Shown piece after piece: positions 55,765-60,539 of a stretch of 60,539 nt of DNA (position 1 is the stretch's first letter; every line of letters starts with the position of its first letter). The translations under genes were made by a program, and so were the position numbers. Source of the DNA: an uncultured Rhodospirillales bacterium (lineage in GTDB: Bacteria > Pseudomonadota > Alphaproteobacteria > Acetobacterales > Acetobacteraceae); contig CAIMOR010000462.1 in NCBI GenBank assembly GCA_903843125.1, positions 1-60,539 on the forward strand. Direction: 5' to 3'. The notes beneath the pieces were generated by a model. That model made no database searches, had not been told where the DNA came from, and saw only the letters and a list, made by a program, of their open reading frames with translations.

Positions 55765-55986
55765 TCCGCCGCGCCGCCGTACGCAACATATTCTGTTCCA
55801 ACGCCTGTGTCTGGACCTGATGCCGGACGCCGGCATGCGCCGTGCAGGTGGCGAGTACGAGCACGCGGGATGTTCCGGGCTTCTGGTCGGGGCGCCGCCG
55901 CCGGGCGTGCCGGGGCCATGGCGAGCGGGCCTCGGCGTTCGACCTGGCCGGCGGAGGATTCGCGCAGGGGTCCTACCGTCGGCGGC

Positions 55987-56643
55987 TCAGGCCGGCTCCT
56001 GCTCGCGCTCCGCCATCATGCGCTGGAACGCCGGGCGGGCGTGGCATGCGGCGAGCCAGGCGCGCAACGCCGGCAGGCCGGCGAAAAGCTCCGGCGCCGG
56101 CAGGGCATAGCGGATGATCTCGGAGGTGTTGATGTCGGCTACGGTGAAGCGGCCACCGACCAGCCAGCCGGTGGCGGCCAACGCCTGGTCAAGTACCGCG
56201 AAGGGGGCATGCAGCGCGGCGATGGCGGCTTCGGCCACGGCCGGATCGCGCTCGGCGGGCGGCTTGCCGACGCGGTGGTACAATACCTGGATGGCGTGCG
56301 GCTCGGCCTCGGTGGCGGCCCAGAGCGCCCACATGCCGAACAACCCGTCCTCGGCGGCGCTGGCCGGGCCGAGCGTGCCGCCGTATTGCCGGGCGAGGTA
56401 GAGGTTGATGGCCAGGCTTTCGTGCAGCACCAACTCGCCATCCACCAGGCTGGGGATGTGGCCGTTCGGGTTCACTGCTCGGAAGGCCGGGGAGCGGGTG
56501 TGCAGCGGCGCGTCGGCGGCATCCGGATCGGCCAGGCGATAGGCCTGGATGACCGGAATGCGCTGCATCGGCAGGCCGAGTTCATAGCCCAGCCAGGCAT
56601 TGCGCGAGGCACGGCTGCGCAGCACGCCGTAGAGGGTAAGCAT
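55987..56643 (-). CDS. glutathione S-transferase family protein
   Basis: AFRAVNPNGHIPSLVDGELVLHESLAINLYLARQYG; FTVADINTSEIIRYAL. Confidence 0.9.
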   Translation of the reverse strand: MLTLYGVLRSRASRNAWLGYELGLPMQRIPVIQAYRLADPDAADAPLHTRSPAFRAVNPNGHIPSLVDGELVLHESLAINLYLARQYGGTLGPASAAEDGLFGMWALWAATEAEPHAIQVLYHRVGKPPAERDPAVAEAAIAALHAPFAVLDQALAATGWLVGGRFTVADINTSEIIRYALPAPELFAGLPALRAWLAACHARPAFQRMMAEREQEPA

Positions 56644-56705
56644 CGCGGGTTCCCTTCGCGCGGTCCGTCATGGTTATCCGCGATGCCGGGCCAAGCTGGA
56701 AGGGG

Positions 56706-57983
56706 TCAGGGCGCGGCGGCGACGTCGGTGGTGGCCAGCATCGGTTCTGCGGCGGCGATCTCGCGTTCCAGCAGGGCATAGAAGCGGTGGTAGGTGGTGG
56801 CAAAGCGCTCACGGTCGGCAATGCCGGGCTGCGCCAGCCACCAGGCCAGCGGATGGCGGCGGGCCAGCGCCAGCCGCTGCTGCGCGATGGCCCAGGCCAG
56901 GTTGCGGCGCGGGTCGTACTGCGTCGGGTCGGCCTGGATGGCGTCGAACCAGCCCTGGTAGGGGCCGATGAAGTCGGCGTCGTAGAAGATCAGCTTCAGG
57001 TCGGTCTCATAGACCTCGTTCGGGGTTTGCGGCGGTCGGCTGGTCATCAGGCCGCCGGCGCGGAGCGGCAACTGGTTGAACTCCAGCAGGGCACGGCGGG
57101 CGGCGGGGTCGGCGTCGATCTCGAAGGGGTCGAGCAGGCCGGCGTCGCCGACGCGCTGCATCAGGTTCACGAACTCGTTGCGCGGCACCGGAAAGTCCAG
57201 CACCGAGACCAGGAAGGGCCGGTTGGTGGGCCATTCGCGCCACAGACCGGCGGCGGCCAGCGCGTTGTGGGCCAGGTGGATGCAGTTGTCCTTGAACAGG
57301 TTCCACCGGAAGGTCGCGCCGCCGTCGCGATAGGGCGCATTCTCGTCGTTGAGGAACTGCACCATGGCGCTCATCTGCGCGCGGTTGACCGGCACCGTGG
57401 CGCAGAACCGGCCGCGGCCGAGGCTGATGCCATAGTCGGTGGCGACCGAGATTTCCTGGATCCAATCCTCCCGGCTGATGCCGGCAGGCATGTCGGCGAA
57501 GACTTCCGGATGGAAGGTGACGCCTTCATAAAGCCGCAGCCGCTTGGCTTCCGCCATGACGGCGGCATGGCCGGCGCGGGTCAGCGGGGCGCCCGCCGGC
57601 AGGTTGCCGTTCAGGAAGAAGTCGCGACCCGGCGTCGCCACCCATTTCGTGCTGGCGAAATGCGCGTTCATGCTGAGTCCGACGCCGTCAGCGGGTTCGG
57701 CGCCGGGTTCGTCACACAGTTGGATGCGGGCTTGGCCGTGCGGGCCGGCACGGCAGGCGCCATGCAGGAAGAACACCGAATGGCCGCCGATGTCGCCGCG
57801 TATCTGCGCGAGGGAGCCTGGCTTCTGCAGGATCTGCGACACCGCGCAGAATTCGGCGAAGTAGCTCTCAAGCGGCGCAAGCCGGCCTTGCGGCGTGCCG
57901 GGCCGGCTGAAATCCACCATGGCGCAGCCGGTAAGCCACAATCCCAGCCAAGGCGCCACCAGGCGGCCAAAACGCATGCACAA
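56706..57983 (-). CDS. lipoprotein of unknown function with possible papain-like/NlpC-like Cys-His motif
   Basis: Lipobox LWLTGCA; FRWNLFKDNCIHLAHNALAAAGLW conserved-looking Cys/His motif. Confidence 0.7.
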   Translation of the reverse strand: MCMRFGRLVAPWLGLWLTGCAMVDFSRPGTPQGRLAPLESYFAEFCAVSQILQKPGSLAQIRGDIGGHSVFFLHGACRAGPHGQARIQLCDEPGAEPADGVGLSMNAHFASTKWVATPGRDFFLNGNLPAGAPLTRAGHAAVMAEAKRLRLYEGVTFHPEVFADMPAGISREDWIQEISVATDYGISLGRGRFCATVPVNRAQMSAMVQFLNDENAPYRDGGATFRWNLFKDNCIHLAHNALAAAGLWREWPTNRPFLVSVLDFPVPRNEFVNLMQRVGDAGLLDPFEIDADPAARRALLEFNQLPLRAGGLMTSRPPQTPNEVYETDLKLIFYDADFIGPYQGWFDAIQADPTQYDPRRNLAWAIAQQRLALARRHPLAWWLAQPGIADRERFATTYHRFYALLEREIAAAEPMLATTDVAAAP

Positions 57984-58073
57984 CCCCTTCGTCGCCGGCG
58001 CAAGGTTGCCGGCAGGGCATAGGTGGGGTTTTTCCCCGATCCCGCCAGGGGCGAGCGCGGCGGGCGGCCAGGT

Positions 58074-59042
58074 TCAATCCAGGTTTGCGCCGGCGGCGCG
58101 GATGATCGGCCCCCATTTGGCCAGTTCGGCCTGCAGCAGCGCGCGGAAGCCGGCGGGGTCCAGGCGCGGCATCGGCTCGAATCCCTGGCGCACCAGGCGG
58201 GCCCAGGTGGGCGCGTCGTCCAACGCAAGGTTGGTTTCGGCCGCCATGCGGCGAAGGATGGGCTCGGGCGTCCGGGCTGGGGCGGCCAGGCCCATCCAGG
58301 TGGTCAGCTCATAGCCGCTGAAGCCGAGTTCCTGCAGGCTGGGGGTTTCCGGCAGGAACTCGCTGCGGCCGGCACTGGTGACCGCGAGCGCGCGGAGTTC
58401 GCCGGCGCGGACCTGTTCGAGCACGGTCGGGATGTTGTAGCAGCCGACGCCGACCTCGTTGGTCATGGCGGCGGTGATGCCGGCCGGGGCGCCGCGGTAG
58501 GGCACATGGACCAGTTCGGTGCCGGTCAGCTGGGCGAACAGGGCCATGGAAATGTGGTGGGAGGTGCCGTTGCCGCCGGAGGAGAAGGTGACGGTACCGG
58601 GCCGCGCCCTGGCCGCGGCGACGATATCGGCCGGGCTGTGGAAGGCGCTGTGCTTGCTGACCACCATGGCGTTGGTGACGGTGGCGAAGGGCGCCACCAG
58701 CGCGAAGTCGGCCACTGGGTCGTAGCGCTGCTGGCGGTAGAGGAAGTGGTTGAACACCAGCGTGCCCTGGCTGACCAGGCCGAGGGTGGTGCCGTCCGGC
58801 GCGGCGTTCTTCAGCGCCTCGGTGGCGACGACGCCACCGCCGGCCGGGCGATTGTCCACCGTGACCGGCTGGCCGAGCCGCGGCGACCAGGTTTCCGCCA
58901 TGGTGCGGGCCAGCATGTCCGCCGTGCTGCCGGGAGCCAGCGGCACGATGAGGTTGACGGCGTGGGCAGGCGCCCAGTCGGCACGGGCCTGCCGGGCCGC
59001 CAGCAGCGCTGGTGTGGCGAGAAGCAGCTGTCTGCGTCGCAT
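58074..59042 (-). CDS. Bug/TctC family substrate-binding protein
   Basis: Signal peptide, VNLIVPLAPGSTADMLARTMAETWSPRLGQPVTVDNRPAGGGVVATEALKNAAPDG. Confidence 0.9.
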   Translation of the reverse strand: MRRRQLLLATPALLAARQARADWAPAHAVNLIVPLAPGSTADMLARTMAETWSPRLGQPVTVDNRPAGGGVVATEALKNAAPDGTTLGLVSQGTLVFNHFLYRQQRYDPVADFALVAPFATVTNAMVVSKHSAFHSPADIVAAARARPGTVTFSSGGNGTSHHISMALFAQLTGTELVHVPYRGAPAGITAAMTNEVGVGCYNIPTVLEQVRAGELRALAVTSAGRSEFLPETPSLQELGFSGYELTTWMGLAAPARTPEPILRRMAAETNLALDDAPTWARLVRQGFEPMPRLDPAGFRALLQAELAKWGPIIRAAGANLD

Positions 59043-59077
59043 GCTCGGTATCCTTTGCGGTGCGACGTTTCCGGTCC

Positions 59078-60538
59078 CTATTTTCGTATCAGGTAGATCG
59101 GGCTGGACCAGAGCACGTTGCCGTCCTCCAGCGTAGCGCGGATGTAGAGCGCATTGTCCTCGCCATGGCGAAGCGCCACACGACGGGTCTGGCGGATGGC
59201 GAGGTGCGGGTTGCGGTCCGGCAGGCGGAAGGCGCGGATGCGGCGGCCGAGGCCACCGGCCTCGAAGCAGCGGTCTTCCAGGCCGATCTCGGCGATGGGC
59301 AGGCTGGCGGTGATCAGGTTGGTGGCGATCTCCAGCGTACCGGCGCTGGCGTCCTCCAGCATGGCGTCGATGCCCATGAAGCCGCCGGTGGTGACGCCGT
59401 CGAATGCCAGGCCATCCGGCCGGGGCTGGAACTTGCGGTCCAGGTTGAAGCGGTTGACCGGCGTGGCACCGGACCAGGTGTTGCCATCCAGGCGGAGCTC
59501 GCCGGACCATAGGGTTTCACGCCCGCGGCCGCGGTATTCGCTGCCTTCCCATAATACGCGGATGCGGCGGCCGAGTTCGGCGGTGGCGAAGGGGCGCCAG
59601 GTTTCCAGCAACTCGCGGCGGTTGCGGATGTCGATGCGCTCGATCGGGCTGCCGGCGGCGAGCTCGAAGCTGAATTCGGCGCTGTCGTCGGTGACGTCGC
59701 TGAGGATGGCGCCGAGCCCGGCGGCGCTGACCTGGCCGACCGCGGCGCCGCCGAGCGCGGGGTCGTCGCGGTGCAGGCTGGCGGGATGGTGCAGCGTGAC
59801 GCCGGCATTGAGGTGGGCGCGGACGGCGCCGGTGGCGGCGTATTGCCGGCGCCAGAGCATGGCGTCCCAGATCGCGTCGCGCGACAGGTCCTTGGCCAGG
59901 TAGCAGGTCAGCCCGCCATAGGCGCCGAACAGGCTGGCGCCGGGGTGGGAGGCGCCCTGGCGGCCCTTGTGGCCATCCGAATTCGCGGCGATGCCGACGC
60001 GGCCACCGGCGGCGAAGGCGTCCTCCAAAATCCAGTCGAAGGTGCCCCAGTCGCTGTGGACCTCCACGCTGCGCTCCAGCGCCTTGTCATGGGCGTAGAG
60101 CAGGTTGGCGTAGCGGCCACCGACATGCGGCAGGCAGATGGCACCGCCCTCGGCGTTCAGCGTGGCGTGCAGCGCCTTGACGTCCAACGCGTCGGTCGCG
60201 GCGTCCGACAGGTCCTCCACCAGGGCGTGGCAGCTCCGGTGCAGCGTGCCGCCCTCGCCCTTCAGCACCACGTTGCGGTCGCCGCCGAGCGCAGTGTTGC
60301 CGGACCATTCCCAGCCCGGGAAGAACACGAAGCGGCCGGGTTGGGTGAACTCGGCCGTCATGGCATTGAGGTCCTGCCAGAAGCCGGCGGTGATCTGGAA
60401 GTCGTTGCCCTGGTGGCACATCGCGTCGATGCCGGCGAGGTCGCGGGCATATTCGGCCAGGCGGCGGGCGCTGTTGGTGCCGATGGTCTCGTCCGATTGG
60501 CCGTGCATGTCGCACCAGAACGGCAGGTGCTCGGCCTG
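59078..60538 (-). CDS. DUF3604 family (PHP-like) protein, 5' truncated by window edge
   Basis: FWCDMHGQSDETIGTNSARRLAEYARDLAGIDAMCHQGNDFQIT; EVHSDWGTFDW; GIAANSDGHKGRQGASHPGASLFGAYGGLTC; ORF open to window end. Confidence 0.85.
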   Translation of the reverse strand, partial: QAEHLPFWCDMHGQSDETIGTNSARRLAEYARDLAGIDAMCHQGNDFQITAGFWQDLNAMTAEFTQPGRFVFFPGWEWSGNTALGGDRNVVLKGEGGTLHRSCHALVEDLSDAATDALDVKALHATLNAEGGAICLPHVGGRYANLLYAHDKALERSVEVHSDWGTFDWILEDAFAAGGRVGIAANSDGHKGRQGASHPGASLFGAYGGLTCYLAKDLSRDAIWDAMLWRRQYAATGAVRAHLNAGVTLHHPASLHRDDPALGGAAVGQVSAAGLGAILSDVTDDSAEFSFELAAGSPIERIDIRNRRELLETWRPFATAELGRRIRVLWEGSEYRGRGRETLWSGELRLDGNTWSGATPVNRFNLDRKFQPRPDGLAFDGVTTGGFMGIDAMLEDASAGTLEIATNLITASLPIAEIGLEDRCFEAGGLGRRIRAFRLPDRNPHLAIRQTRRVALRHGEDNALYIRATLEDGNVLWSSPIYLIRK

Positions 60539-60539
60539 C

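Noticed and set aside
55637-55864. 75-aa minus-strand ORF as a second precursor peptide
   Set aside because: No double-glycine leader or SD; overlaps promoter-like DNA

Overview
High-GC alphaproteobacterial-type chromosome segment (Acetobacteraceae/Roseomonas-like by overall gene style; inference), about 46 CDS plus one tRNA. Main blocks: acyl-CoA metabolism genes; a translationally coupled pyrK-pyrD-amidohydrolase-pfkB set; a transglutaminase / circularly permuted ATP-grasp / alpha-E / DUF2126 module; an Rrf2(IscR)-cysteine desulfurase x2-ferredoxin-TenA-MnmA cluster with tRNA-Met(CAT); a secreted metacaspase-like protein; a paoABC-type molybdenum aldehyde oxidoreductase; a Calx-beta/PQQ sugar dehydrogenase protein with five tandem CBM60-like repeats; a CHASE2 cyclase/MBL pair; and five orphan Bug/TctC substrate-binding proteins. 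The most interesting locus is about 53.0-55.8 kb on the minus strand. It carries a 63-aa peptide with a double-glycine bacteriocin-type leader (ELDQIDDSILDQVSGG), an adjacent ATP-grasp enzyme, and the collapsed remains of an NHLM-type HlyD/ABC peptide exporter (internally deleted and frameshifted), followed by an intact cyclic-nucleotide-binding-domain gene. I read this as a candidate ATP-grasp RiPP (graspetide-like) locus whose dedicated exporter has decayed. All assignments were made by eye from the sequence; no database searches were run.
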